Of a DNA stretch of 64,000 nt, positions 21,661 through 32,389 are shown piece after piece. The DNA lies in the NCBI RefSeq assembly GCF_008831285.2, contig NC_045140.1, positions 10,600,505 through 10,664,504 of the forward strand, given 5' to 3'. The position numbers and the translations under genes are program-made. Every line of letters begins with the position of its first letter. The first letter of the stretch is position 1. The notes under the pieces were generated by a model. That model saw only the letters and a list, made by a program, of their open reading frames with translations, made no database searches and was not told the DNA's origin. The stretch is from Nymphaea colorata. Its lineage: Eukaryota; Streptophyta; Magnoliopsida; Nymphaeales; Nymphaeaceae.

Positions 21661-22900
21661 CGAACTCTAAGAAATCAAATTTCGGCCAAGGAAGATAGCA
21701 TAGGCCCCAGTGGACTTGCGGTCGTCTGGGCATCCAACCCAGTCAGCATTAGAGTAAGCATGTAAGTGAGTTGATGTGTTTTGGTTGAAGAGAAGGCAAT
21801 GATGAATGGTGGCTTTGACATAGCATAATATGCGTTTCACAGCATTCCAATTTTCAGTTGTAGAAGTGTGCATGAATTGACACACTTTATTGACTTCGTA
21901 GGATAAATCCGGCCTAGTAATGGTGAGATATTGAAGAGCCCCAACAATTTGGCGATACAGAGTGATGTCTAAAAATGGTGTTCCAACCTTTGTCAGAGAG
22001 GAGTTTGCTGGTAGAGGTGTAGAGATAGGCTTGACACCAGTCATATTTGTCTGAGTCAAAAAATAATATACTTTTCTTGTGAGAGAAGTAATCCTTCTGA
22101 TGTTGGAAAGGCTTGAATACCCAAGAAATAATGTAAAGAACCGAGATCTTTGAGAGAGAAGGTTGTACTAAGACAATGAATCAACTTAGTAACCTGATCA
22201 GTACAGTTCCTGATGATTTGGATATCATCGAGATAAACCATGATAAAGATCCTAACTTGGTCTGCAATGAAGGTGAAAAATGAATTGTCAACCTGAGACA
22301 TTTTAAAAACCCATAAGCATTAGAGACTGACTTAGACGGTGATACTATGCTCTTGGGGCTTGCTTCAGTCCATATAGTGCTTTATGAAGTTTGCACACAT
22401 ACTCTGGGTGACGTTGATCTTCAAAACCTAGAGGCTGAGCCATATATACATCTTGAGTAAGATCCCCATGAAGAAATGCATTATTAACATTGAGCTAATT
22501 TATAGGCCAGTGAAGAGAAGTAGCGAGTAATAAAACCATGCATGTAGTAGTTGGCTTGACAATAGGGCTGAAAGTTTTAAAGTAGTCGATGCCTTCAATT
22601 CAATCATAGCCTTGGGCGACCAGTCAAGCTTTGTAATGTTCCAAAGTTCCATCAATTTATGTTTAATCTTGAAAATCCTTTTGCACCTGATAATGGTAAA
22701 CGTGTAGTCAGGTGGAACAAGAGTCCACGTTCCATTTTGATGAAAAGCTTGCATCTCCTTTGCCATAGTCTCTTGCCAATGGAATGTCTTGAATGCTTGA
22801 ACATAAGATCTTGGTTCTTGGTCGGATTAATATTGGGTGACAAGAGCAGTGGGAAGTGGGTAGGCTGTTGAAAATGAGAGTTTGGGTCTTCGTGTACCAT
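21661..22900 (-). pseudogene. Copia element 1 reverse transcriptase and RNase H, broken
   Basis: Read on the minus strand in pieces. 22500-22900 encodes the start of RT (MAKEMQAFHQNGTWTLVP). 22056-22301 carries the catalytic YLDD in IMVYLDDIQII and a DLGSLHYFLGIQ motif. 21667-22059 encodes the RT-RNase H linker (YRQIVGALQYLTITRPDLSY) and RNase H with SNADWVGCPDDRKSTGAY. Frame changes and stops separate the pieces, so no active enzyme is made. RT lying after integrase identifies Ty1/copia. Confidence 0.9.
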
Positions 22901-24140
22901 CTTGTGAGCGAGTGATCATACTATGGGCTTGAAGAGGGGGAACGGTTGTAGGTGGTGGTACAGCTGACTTATTGGGTATAAGTGGTGTATCTTGAGTGGC
23001 ATTTGGTTCACTTGTAGGGCTGGTTTGGGATGATGGTGGTGGCTGATTCGAGAGAGAGTTGGTTGTGGGATGTTGCATAGGTAAAAAAATGGGTATTGTT
23101 GTGGTGGTATGATGGATATCATAAAGTTGTTTTGGTTGTTCAAGAAATGGAAAATTTGGCTCATTGAACACAACATGTCGGCTGACAATTTTGGTGGTTG
23201 TAACATAGATAGATCTTGTGAAAAATTGAGTATCCAAGAAGGTGTGTTTGAAGGACTTAGGGTGAAACTTGTGATGGCGATAAGGTTGTAAGTTTGGGTA
23301 GGCGACACAGCCAAACACTCGTAGGAAGGTATAATTTGGAGCTCTTTTGTGTAAAATTTCAAATTGAGACTTGCCTTTGAGACTTGTTGTAGGAATGCGG
23401 TTAAATAAATATGCGGTTGTGCTGAATGCATAAGTCCAAAATTCCGTTGGAACAACTTCATGTTTAAGAATAGAGAGGCCTATTTCAACAAAGGTGCGAT
23501 GTTTTCTTTCAGTTGTGCCATTCTACTCCTGTATATGTGAACATGAGATTTTTCTTTCGATACCGTGATCTTGAAAGAACTTGTTAAGAGTTGCATACTC
23601 CCGACCACCATCAGATTGGAAAAATTTAACTTTTGCATCATATATATTTTCGACTTTCACCTTGAACGCTTTAAAATCCTTTTCAGCATCCGACTTATAT
23701 GCAAGAAAATAAATCCATGTATACTTGGAGTATTCATCTATAAATGAGACATAGTATCGATATTTATCTTTGTTAATGATGGGAACCACACGCCATATAT
23801 TCGAGTGAATCACTTGGAGTGGTTTAGTGGCTTTATGATCGAATTGAGTAAATGGAAGTGCATGTGATTTTTCAAATTGACAAGCATCACAAAAGTTGTA
23901 GTTTTTGACATCACAATAAAAAATAAGTTTAAATTTTTTCAAAACAAAATGAATATTATTCAAGGCAGTGTGTCCAAGGCTAGCGTGCCATCTACTAACC
24001 GTCATCCGTTCTCCATAGAGTGCCACCTTCTCAATTTGTCGCTGATTGCTTTCTTGTTGTGTAAATTGGAGGAGATAGAGACTATTGTCACTATTTTCTT
24101 GTAGGATCACCAGCCTGTATGTCGGTCCTTCACCACACAT
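22827..24140 (-). pseudogene. Copia element 1 integrase, with stop
   Basis: Minus-strand frames encode the pre-integrase segment (RWHASLGHTALNNIHFVLKK) and a core with YYVSFIDEYSKYTWIYFL (first Asp) and FFQSDGGREY (second Asp). The third acidic residue follows in NGTTERK, just after a TAG where copia integrases normally have Gln (about 23523). The C-terminal region (FGCVAYPNLQPYRHHKFHPKS) continues to the RT. The catalytic residues survive but the chain is broken. Confidence 0.88.
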
Positions 24141-24215
24141 TGATTGACATAAAATTCAAACACAACTTGATTATCCTTGCAACATTTATTCACAAATAAC
24201 ATATTATAAACCATC

Positions 24216-24428
24216 TTAGGAGCATGAAAGAATTTCATGCAGACCAACAGTATATTTAGGAAGATGAAAGAGAGCTGGCCCAATGTTTTTAATGCACACA
24301 CCTGATTTATCCTCAACCTTGATGGTGTCGTTGCCTTCATAAGGTTCAAGATTTGTCATCGATTCAAGCGAATTGGTGATATGATGGGTTGCTCCTGTGT
24401 TAGGGATCCAATTTGCATCATCTAACAT
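24216..24428 (-). pseudogene. Copia element 1 protease with Asp-to-Asn at the active site
   Basis: The minus-strand frame starts MLDDANWIPNTGATHHITN. Copia proteases have D-S/T-GA at this place; here the codon is AAC, giving NTGA, so the aspartic protease should be inactive. A G-to-A transition from GAC would explain it. This is normally fused between gag and integrase; frame breaks lie on both sides. Confidence 0.8.
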
Positions 24429-24439
24429 ATAAGGAGTGA

Positions 24440-25408
24440 GTGATTTACCTAAGCATTTGAGGAAGATGACACGTTCGAGTTGGTAATCGCTGCTCTGGTG
24501 TGATCTTTGTTTCTATTTTAAAGCAATTCTTGGCACTATGGCCCATCTTATCACAAAACTGATAGATAATACGATTTCTTCCACCATAATCAGATCTGCC
24601 ACGTCTAAAATTAGACCTGCCTCGGCCTTGACCACGGCCCCTTTGAAGATTTGAGGGCTATCTTCTATCAAAATTTTCCTTAAATGCTGGATACGGTTGG
24701 GCATAATGAGCAGCAGGAGTAAACGTTTCATGCTCAAGATCTTGCTCTTTAAGTTGCAGGTCTTGTGTGAGTACAAGGTCATGCAAATCGTTGAGGGATA
24801 TTAGATCTACTTGAGTGGTCAGATATGTTTTGAAGACTGAGTGTTCTTGTGGAAGTCCTCTCATGATGTGCATGATTAAATCTTCCTCTTTTACTGGTTT
24901 TGATGCAACAGCGAGTTGGTGAGCCAACATCTTGTTTTGTAGAAATAATCATCCATAGTTAAGTTCCTTTCCAAAGACCTTGCAGTTCTTCCTTGAGTTG
25001 CATAATTCTTGAGCGAGAATGGACAACATAGGCCTTTTTGAGAGCAGTCCATACCTCATATGACATCTTAAGCCCAACAACTTGTGCAAGAACCGTTTTA
25101 AACAATGAAGAAATAATACAACTTAAGAGAAGTTGAACTTGTTTCATCCACATCACATATTCAAGATTAATGGATTGTGATTTCCCATCACTGCTGGTGA
25201 TATATTAATTTGGACATGGTTTAGGACCATCAATGAATCCAAGGAAATCATATGAATACAACAGAGGTATAAATTGAGATTCCCATAATAGAAAGTTGTC
25301 TGCAGTCAACTTGATGTTCAAATATTGTTGTAGAGTGGTTGGTGGAGGCAGTAAAGGTAGAGTAGTTCCTTGCAATGGCATTCCAGTTAGATCTCTGTTT
25401 GGCGCCAT
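24440..25408 (-). pseudogene. Copia element 1 gag, broken into several frames
   Basis: On the minus strand the start is MAPNRDLTGMPLQG at 25408, followed by KLTADNFLLWESQFIPLL, typical of a copia gag N-terminus. Then come VWTALKKAYVVHSRSRIMQL (near 25080) and IMHIMRGLPQEHSVFKTY (near 24860). An Arg/Gly-rich region precedes a zinc knuckle CDKMGHSAKNC near 24530. Stops and frame changes interrupt it at least three times. Confidence 0.82.
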
Positions 25409-25602
25409 GATGAACCAAGAAGATGAAGATGCCAGCTAAAGAAAAAGAGCACCAACTGAAGGACCTGGTATCACTATCAGACTCAAGTCACTAGAACCGG
25501 ATGAGATTGAGTTGAGGAGGCAGCGATGAGCTTACATGCCAATACAAGACTGCAACAGGATGTTCTTACGCAGCAGGATGATCTTTGTTCTTTTGGAAAT
25601 AA

Positions 25603-25614
25603 GCTCTCATACCA
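25603..25614 (-). other. Primer-binding site of copia element 1
   Basis: The minus strand reads TGGTATGAGAGC, one mismatch from TGGTATCAGAGC, the plant initiator-tRNA-Met site, and it abuts the 5' LTR at 25615. Confidence 0.9.
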
Positions 25615-26000
25615 TGATAAAATCAAGCATCAAGATATAATTCACTCAAGATTTAACATGGTTCGGACAGTTGTTCTCTTACGTCCACACAATCCTCTAT
25701 CACCTTGACTTAGTAGGTTAGGTTCCATTATTATATAGAAAATGTTACATAATGTGAGTCTTGAAAAGATATCTTTCCTTTTGTTTACAATTGGATTTAT
25801 TCATGCATGGGGATTTAATTCCCTTTGCTGGCTTGACAGTTTCCCTTTTCTTTGTTACTTTAATCAAGGGATATATCAGTTGTCGTTGATTTCCATTCTC
25901 CTCAATTTCCTTTCCTTTTTCCTTAGGATGATTTTGTCTATGTGGTGCTTTTCCAGGATGAGCTGCAGATTGAGCACTCGTTAGATCTAATATGCTAAGA
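25615..26000 (-). repeat. 5' LTR of copia element 1
   Basis: 386 bp, paired with 20951-21307. The two LTRs differ by many substitutions and several indels, so the insertion is clearly older than the gypsy element at 1-17744. Confidence 0.92.
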
Positions 26001-26005
26001 ATTTT

Positions 26006-26141
26006 AAGAGATATGCATGCAAAAGGGGAAATAGATAATCATTTGTTTTTCAAATCAATTAATTTACTTTCTAATTTTGATAAAGCAAATGCTTTTCTTA
26101 TGATGCCACATGAGTTGCAGGTTACTTGGTTGTGCATGTAG
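26006..26141 (+). pseudogene. PIF/Harbinger-type ORF1, 3' part after the copia insertion
   Basis: Removing the copia element and one ATTTT joins GCAATTTT directly to AAGAGATATG in the ORF1 frame. The tail (AFLMMPHELQVTWLCM, then TAG at 26139) matches the conserved end of Myb/SANT-like proteins of this kind. So the retrotransposon interrupted a coding sequence that was in frame at that point. Confidence 0.7.
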
Positions 26142-26433
26142 ATTGGCTAAATGACTGGTAACGTTTGTAACTGAGTATCGTTATGGAGGTTTGTGATTAT
26201 GCATTAATTTTAATGTGTGTAACTGTTTGTAATTTGTGATATATAATGATTGTTTGTAATAGTGTATTTTTTATGTTTTTACTTGTCAATAATTTGCGAT
26301 ATATAGTAAATTGTTATGAATTCATGCTTGCAATTGTTTTTTATTTCATAAAATGCTTGCAGTTGTTTTTTATTTCACAAATTTTTGCAATTAAATAGTG
26401 TTGTTTCTCATGAATTTGTATTTATTATTAGGA
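26142..26433 (+). other. AT-rich spacer between ORF1 and transposase
   Basis: T-rich spacer with no gene. TTGTTTTTTATTTCA occurs twice in close succession near 26333 and 26357. Confidence 0.5.
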
Positions 26434-27720
26434 TGGACGAAATATCCATAGTTATCTTTATTCTTATTATGTGTTTGATAATGGAATGGTTGAAAGCTCA
26501 AGGTAGACCAACTAGAAATTTAGTACATACTAATTGACTAGCAGGGGCCCAATTTGTACATGATTGTACACCCAAGGAATTGTTTAGATTTATTGAGGGT
26601 GGACCAACGATATGCATTATTATGCAATTTGTTAAAAAGTAGAGAGTTATTGTGTGATGCAAGATAAATCACAATTGAAGAACAAATAGCGATGTGTCTC
26701 GTTACTTTGGGACATGATCAATGAAATCGATGAACTCAATATGATTTTCAATACAAAGGACAAACAATTATTAAGACTTCAACTTAGTTTTGAAAGCAAT
26801 TCTTTGTATTGCACATGAATATGTGGGACGTAGAGATGATACGACACCAACTCGAGTTAGAGGAGATCCATGTTTCTTTCCATACTTTAAGGTAAATAAC
26901 TACAATTCATAATAGATATAGTCAACATTTTTATTTGTGGTAAAACATTTAGAATTCTAACACATATTGTGTATCAATAGGATTGTTTGGGAACAATGGA
27001 TGGTACACACATTCCAATATATGTCCGAAAAGATGGCCAAAATTGTTGGCGAAATAGAGAAAAGTTCTTATCTCAAAATGTTTTAGCATTGGTGGGATTC
27101 TATATGTGGTTTCACTACATATTAGTCGGATGGAAAGGAAGTGCAACTGATGCAAGAGTATTGTACAATGCACTAGAAGATAATCTTCATTCATTAGAAA
27201 TTCCACATAGTAAGAAAATACACATTAATGGTTTAAAGTTACTATCATCAATTTAATTGTTTGACTGACAAAACACATATTGTTGATTATGAAATAGGTA
27301 AATATTCTATTGCCGATGCTAGATACCATAATATCGTCAGATTACTAACTCCACATAGATTATATTGTTACCATATATGAGAGTTTAATGTGTCTGGATC
27401 TAGGCGAGTTGAGACAAAAAAAAGAAATGTACAATTATAAACATTCATCTTTGTGCACTACTGTGGAGAGAGTGTTTGGTTTGCTTAAGGCAAGGTTTTC
27501 AATTTTGAAGAATCGTGTGTCATATTTAATATCAACTCAAGTTAAAATTGTACAAGCAGCATGTGTTCTTCATAATTTTATAATCAACCACAATCCAAAT
27601 TCTGAACAATTTCATTTTGATGATGTAAATATACTCCAACATGACTTACAACAACTGAACATTTTAGACTATTTGTATTTTGTAGTTTCACTTGATACTA
27701 GTGATTATATAGATGTTTGA
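26434..27720 (+). pseudogene. PIF/Harbinger DDE transposase with one intron, decayed
   Basis: Exon 1 (26434-26891) is degenerate, with several stops, but ends in GDPCFFPYFK. A GT-AG intron follows (26892-26980, AAG|GTAAAT ... CAATAG|GAT), joining to DCLGTMDGTHIPIYV. The catalytic acids are visible: D in TMDGTHI, D in GSATDARVL, E in TTVERVFGLLKARF. The C-terminal VKIVQAACVLHNFI is also typical of DDE_Tnp_4. The transposase would cut and paste PIF/Harbinger DNA. The middle (27257-27390) is frameshifted. Terminal repeats and a 3-bp target duplication were not found. Confidence 0.85.
26892..26980 (+). other. Intron in the Harbinger transposase
   Basis: 89 bp, GTAAATAACT ... ATCAATAG, AT-rich, joining TTTAAG to GATTGT in frame. 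Confidence 0.75.
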
Positions 27721-28246
27721 ATATTTTACAGTAATGATGTTTTTGTTATATATATGTTTCTATTGAAAGAGTTGATTTTGCTATAATATTATGGATCTTG
27801 TTATCGAATGTATTGATTTGCATATAAAATGTTGTTATAAATTTTATATTTGTTTTGATATAACATGTTAAAAAAATAAGATATTCTTGTCATCATATAG
27901 TGGACACAATAAATATAATAGCCAAAACTGATTATAAAAGGCACAAACAATGGACATGACAATAAATTCAAATAGAACATAAACAAACACCAGACAGAAC
28001 TGACCATAGAAAACATAAACATCGAACAGAATAGATAAATCGAACATAACAAAAACAAATGCCAAATAGAACGGACATAACATGCATATGTAAAACAAAC
28101 ACAGGACAAGAAGAACGTAGTGTGTTGTTCCTAAAATCATCAAAAGGTGAACAAAGAACATCATTATCAATAAGGACAAGGCAGTACTATGATGGACAGA
28201 ACTGTCTGTCTTATCCAAATGGACAACAATCAAATGCCCTCATAAG
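27721..28246. other. AT-rich spacer and probable 3' UTR of the PGG gene
   Basis: No gene. From about 27900 to 28110 the sequence is rich in loosely repeated GAACATAAAC / GGACATAAC motifs. Polyadenylation of the minus-strand PGG gene would fall here, but no single signal stands out. Confidence 0.45.
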
Positions 28247-28908
28247 TTATTGATTATAACTATAAACGAGAGCAAGAACATATGTGATCATCAAGAAAAT
28301 GATGACTACAATTGCAGTAGTCAGGGCATTACTCCCTGTTGGTTTAGTGACTTGGATAACAGTGTAAAAGGCCCAAGCCAAAAGGGAAATCCCTCCGCCA
28401 ACACAGAATAATGCAAAAACACGAAACTTGCCAACGAGAAACAGATATATGGCACATAAGGAAACCCCAAATGCAAGAATGTCCCATGTCATGAATCGGT
28501 CATATTCTTCCTTAGGAAGAGCCGACGTGCCCGCTCGATAGCCGCATCTCTTCTGCTCAGAATTGGATGTAGGACTATCCGACGAGGTGTCGTTACAAAC
28601 GTTGTCTTCTTGCCAAAAGCCACCGGGAGGTGTTAGGGCCGCCTGGAACGTCACTGTCACTATGAGGGTCGCCACTATGATCGCCTGCTTCGCGAATTGT
28701 TTTACTGCTTGCTCGAATGAATCTTCAATGGGGGTGGGCCCTGCATTAGGCATTGCAGCCATCGGTGGAGGACACAGCAGAAGGCTCTGTGGAAGCAGGT
28801 CGCGTGTTATTTGGATTGAGAAGCTAGCCTTACTTGTGGGGTTATTGGCCTTGTTGAAGGCATTCAAGTTTATGTAACCATTGTTCAGTACCTCAAAAGA
28901 CTGACAAT
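28247..28908 (-). CDS. Terminal exon of an ankyrin-repeat/PGG-domain protein
   Basis: This minus-strand exon begins after TTTCTAG (3' splice site at 28909-28910) and runs open to the stop at 28247. It starts CQSFEVLNNGYINLNAFNK, the segment that follows the ankyrin repeats in this plant family. The PGG domain follows (TFQAALTPPGGFWQ), then a Cys-containing loop, then three hydrophobic stretches (FMTWDILAFGVSLCAIYLFL and two more) that fit membrane helices. Members such as ACD6 and ITN1 are membrane proteins linked to defence and salt responses; the function here is not known. No upstream ankyrin exon is recognisable within several kb, so it may be partial, alternatively spliced or a remnant. 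The exon itself shows no lesion. Confidence 0.75.
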
Positions 28909-29400
28909 CTAGAAACAAGGAAACAACACAGTCTGATTTAATTTACATGTTTAACATGAAGGAAGGGTGGATATCTTACCTGATCCAACTCATGAGTCAT
29001 ATCTTCCTTACTTCGACTCAGACTCAGATTGGTATTTGTATTTGAATTTCTAGAACTATGATCGGTTTCGCATAATTCTCAGGCCAGTTCATTATCTAGT
29101 ACTCTCATTTACATCCCAATTCCATCACTTAAACCATATGACAACTTCAAGTCTGATTCAATTAAATCCATTTGCATTTAAGAATTCAACTGAACGGATC
29201 TGAGCTCACCTCGATAATGGGATACTAACCCCGAATACTTGACATCGATCGGTGAGGTATTGCTACTGTACAATTTCTCATAGATGCTGCTCACTCTCTA
29301 CTAGACAATTTGACGCATATATATTGCTTGCTGCTCATAACTTGTATGCACAACCGACGAGTTAGTCTATATGAAAGCTGATGAAAAGTAGTGCAACGTC
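28850..29400 (-). repeat. Duplicated block alpha, copy 1 (PGG exon start plus intron)
   Basis: Similar to 35630-36190 over most of its length, including ACGGATCTGAGCTC and TATTGCTTGCTGCTCATAAC. The first ~110 bp also match 48712-48830 and 63825-63940. Confidence 0.8.
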
Positions 29401-29530
29401 GATGCAAGGATCGAACTGTGGTACCACGGGGCCCGTCCCTCTTTTTGGTTGAGGGATTTTTCATCATCCCAAGGGCAATTAAGTGATTTATGAATAAAGT
29501 ATTTTTATTACACTTTTACGATTTGGTCCT
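29401..29530. other. Short spacer between duplicated blocks
   Basis: Contains a GC-rich patch (CCACGGGGCCCGTCCC). No gene. Confidence 0.4.
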
Positions 29531-29539
29531 TATAGGGGG

Positions 29540-29939
29540 CTTACTTTGTCATCCTTATAATTAATTTCAATCCAATGGATTGTCGGATTGGATCTGGCTT
29601 GAATGAAAAGTCATATATGATTTATATTATGGACAAAACTATATATATCATAAAAAAGACATATTTCTGTGAGATTTTGACTTCATTCAAGAATATAAAT
29701 AAATATGCTCGCCACTGCCTTCATATATGGGAAAAATATTAAAAGGAGAGGTGTCTAGGCTTTGCCCAGTATATAACATACAGGTTCCTCTGGGAGTTCT
29801 TTGCATAATGCTTTTTCTTGGGAGAAAACAGATGACTTTTTGACACAATTAGAAAATCAAATACACTGCGAGTTGTTGACTTTAATTTTGTATAGACTAT
29901 AAATCCCATCCATCACATAATTAGCTTGATGCTAAACAA

Positions 29940-30005
<66 letters not shown>

Positions 30006-30455
30006 AGAATTTGAAAAGGAGAGAGAATTTGACAATGATCAACTAGAACGGTTGGGCCATGCACACGCTTAACAAATCAAATTTAAAGAGCTAGGAGACC
30101 GGAGTAAACAAAGATAAACTAGCAAGCAGGTGATAAGGTGTTAGGTTTTACACACACACATACGCTCAATATTGCAGCTTCTAGAATTTGAGAAAGTGCA
30201 GGAAATAGAAGCACCGGCACATATTATTATGAGGTAATATTTGATCAATACGATCACATGATTCACAATAAAACACTTGTATAATGGTCTGTTAAAAGAT
30301 ATAGATAACTAGCTGCGAACAATCTTTTTATCATTTTGTCCTCATGATCTCTGCTCATTCTTGATTATCTAATGGGAAAGAAAAAGCGCCAGTTGCTTGT
30401 ATTGTCCTAATTAATAGCTCGTCGATCGTCAGGATATAACTATCAAATTTTCTTG
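29540..30455. repeat. Duplicated block delta, copy 1
   Basis: Matches 37227-38220, from TTTGTCATCCTTATAATTAA to CTCGTCGATCGTCAGGATAT, and in part 36180-36560. Non-coding; contains a CA/TA microsatellite. Confidence 0.8.
29939..30002. repeat. (CA)n(TA)n microsatellite
   Basis: About 26 bp of CA dinucleotides run into about 38 bp of TA. The shorter CA run at 37747-37762 is the paralogous position in the other copy. Confidence 0.95.
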
Positions 30456-31640
30456 TTTACCCATGGCAAGCAAAAATACTTCTTATGTACCAAAAAAAAA
30501 AAGCTTCTTAAATTTTTTCTTTTTGTTCTAAAGGTTTCCTATCCCTCCGTTGTCAGGTAAAAAAAAAAAAGAAAAGTTACCATGCACCTCGCAGCATTGT
30601 AAAATATCACTCCCAGTACTGTATCGGTTTCATCATATACATGGAGTGTACCGGTCAACATGTCTTGTTGGTAGAGATGCCAGCAAATCCTATTTGGATC
30701 AGACGCACTATTGAACTGCTTCAAAAACATTGAATATAGAAAAAAATAAAATTTGACACCTAATTTAGAAATTAAATTTTATACATGACATCCAGTTAGA
30801 TTCATATTTATATAAATTTATATCCGTCCGGATGATTCAGATTTAAACCATGAGATAGTAGCATTCCATTTAAAAAATGGCATCTAATCAAATTCAGATT
30901 TTATATAAATTATTATCCTACCAAATTAAGATTCAATCCACGAGATATGGTTTTTAATCATACATATCATGTATCCAATGTCCATATTGTATTTTAGCGT
31001 ATAGTTCATATTGTAGTGTGGTTTAGATTCCGTTTAAAAGTCAGATTTTAATATGGAATCATATGTGGATGTAAAAATTGGATTTGGATATGTTACAAAA
31101 TTTTCTTGATTCATATTAAATCCGAATATATGAACATCTGAAAAAGCTAACATGACACAAAGTACATCCAATTCAAATCATATCCTTTGACATCCTAACT
31201 GTGGAATATCAACTCATATTTTTTTTATTATTATTATAAAATAATCTAAATTAATTTGTTGATGACCACGAATGTATAAACTATATATATATATATATAT
31301 ATACCTGCATTGGCTTTGCATCGTATCAATCGGGAGGGACCAAAATAGGATACAATTTGGGCGATATGCTGTAATACGATGTGTTTCCAGGAAACGGATG
31401 AATTAAGGAAGAATAGTGTCGCGCTTAGACAGTTCCTAGTATAAAGAATTTCTACTCGCCTCTTTTTAACTTTGGCTTCCTGCCGCTGCCGTTTCCCAAC
31501 TCGACCACATTATTGAACTCCTCAGGTTGTGGTGTCCTATGCCTGTTTTCTTTTCTAGGCACCACAGGCCAACAGATATGATCGCCATTCGCCCCTCTTA
31601 GTTCAGCTAGCTAGCTCGGTAGCTATAGTTTTGCCTTTCG
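30456..31640. other. Non-coding AT-rich region
   Basis: No gene. A 63-codon minus ORF at 30539-30730 has no recognisable domain. A (TA)n tract lies at 31282-31302. The stretch 30760-31150 repeats phrases such as TCAAATTCAGATTTATATAAAT, a degenerate internal repetition. Confidence 0.5.
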
Positions 31641-32375
31641 GTATTACACGAGAAACGTCGGTGTGTGTCTGCCGAACACCCAAGAGCATGCTGGTTCATG
31701 TGGTTGGCTTGTCAGGACCGCCTCCCTACTCTTGATAGGTTGAAGAAGCGAGGACTCCTAATTGCTAACAAGTGCTCAATCTGTTTGCGGCAAGAGGAAA
31801 CCCTTGACCACCTGCTGTTCTCATGTTCGTTCGTCAGGATTATTTGGAGAAAGGTTCTCTCTAAGTTCAAAGTAAGCTGGACATTTTCGGCCACTGTAGC
31901 GTTGATTCTGAAGAGATAGTTCTCTCATAGTTTTACGTTTGGATGGCTGTCGAGATGTTGGCGCACGGTGCTCCACAATGTGCTGTGGAGAGTATGGGGC
32001 ATCAGGAATCACCGGGTTCATGAAGGAAGTGACGGACCTGCCGAGCAGGAAGCGGTAGGGGATTGGGAGGTCTCTGTAAACGTTTTTGTTGTTGCTATTC
32101 ACAGATCGGAGACGGAGATGGTTTAGTCTTTGTGAATGTCTGAACAGGGGAGATTAGGAGCTTCTAACTAAGGGTTTTTCCTAGGTGAGGAGATGGGAAA
32201 TTTTGGGTCCCCTTTTGTATCTGATTTCCTTCCGTTTTGGTCATCTTTCCTGCGCTGGTCTTGCTTAGTTGCAATTTTTTGTAGTTGTATATAGCCCCAT
32301 TTTGTTACTACTCTTGATTTAATCTTTTCAGAACGCGCTCGTCTCCCGAGATTAATCGATGCAGCAAGACAGTTA
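31640..32375 (+). pseudogene. LINE 3' end with reverse-transcriptase zinc-binding domain
   Basis: 31665-31919 encodes WFMWLACQDRLPTLDRLKKR, then CSICLRQEETLDHLLFSCSF and IWRKVL. This is the zf-RVT domain (C-x2-C...H-x4-C) found after the RT of plant L1-like elements. The rest (31960-32375) is 3' UTR-like and is repeated at 58650-59014. The 5' part with RT and endonuclease is absent, as is usual for 5'-truncated LINEs. No clear poly(A) tail is visible. Confidence 0.8.
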
Positions 32376-32389
32376 CATGTTCCTTTTAG

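Noticed and set aside
27801-28233. Minus-strand ORFs rich in Cys, Phe and Tyr
   Set aside because: They come from loosely repeated GAACATAAAC DNA in the likely 3' UTR; no family resemblance.
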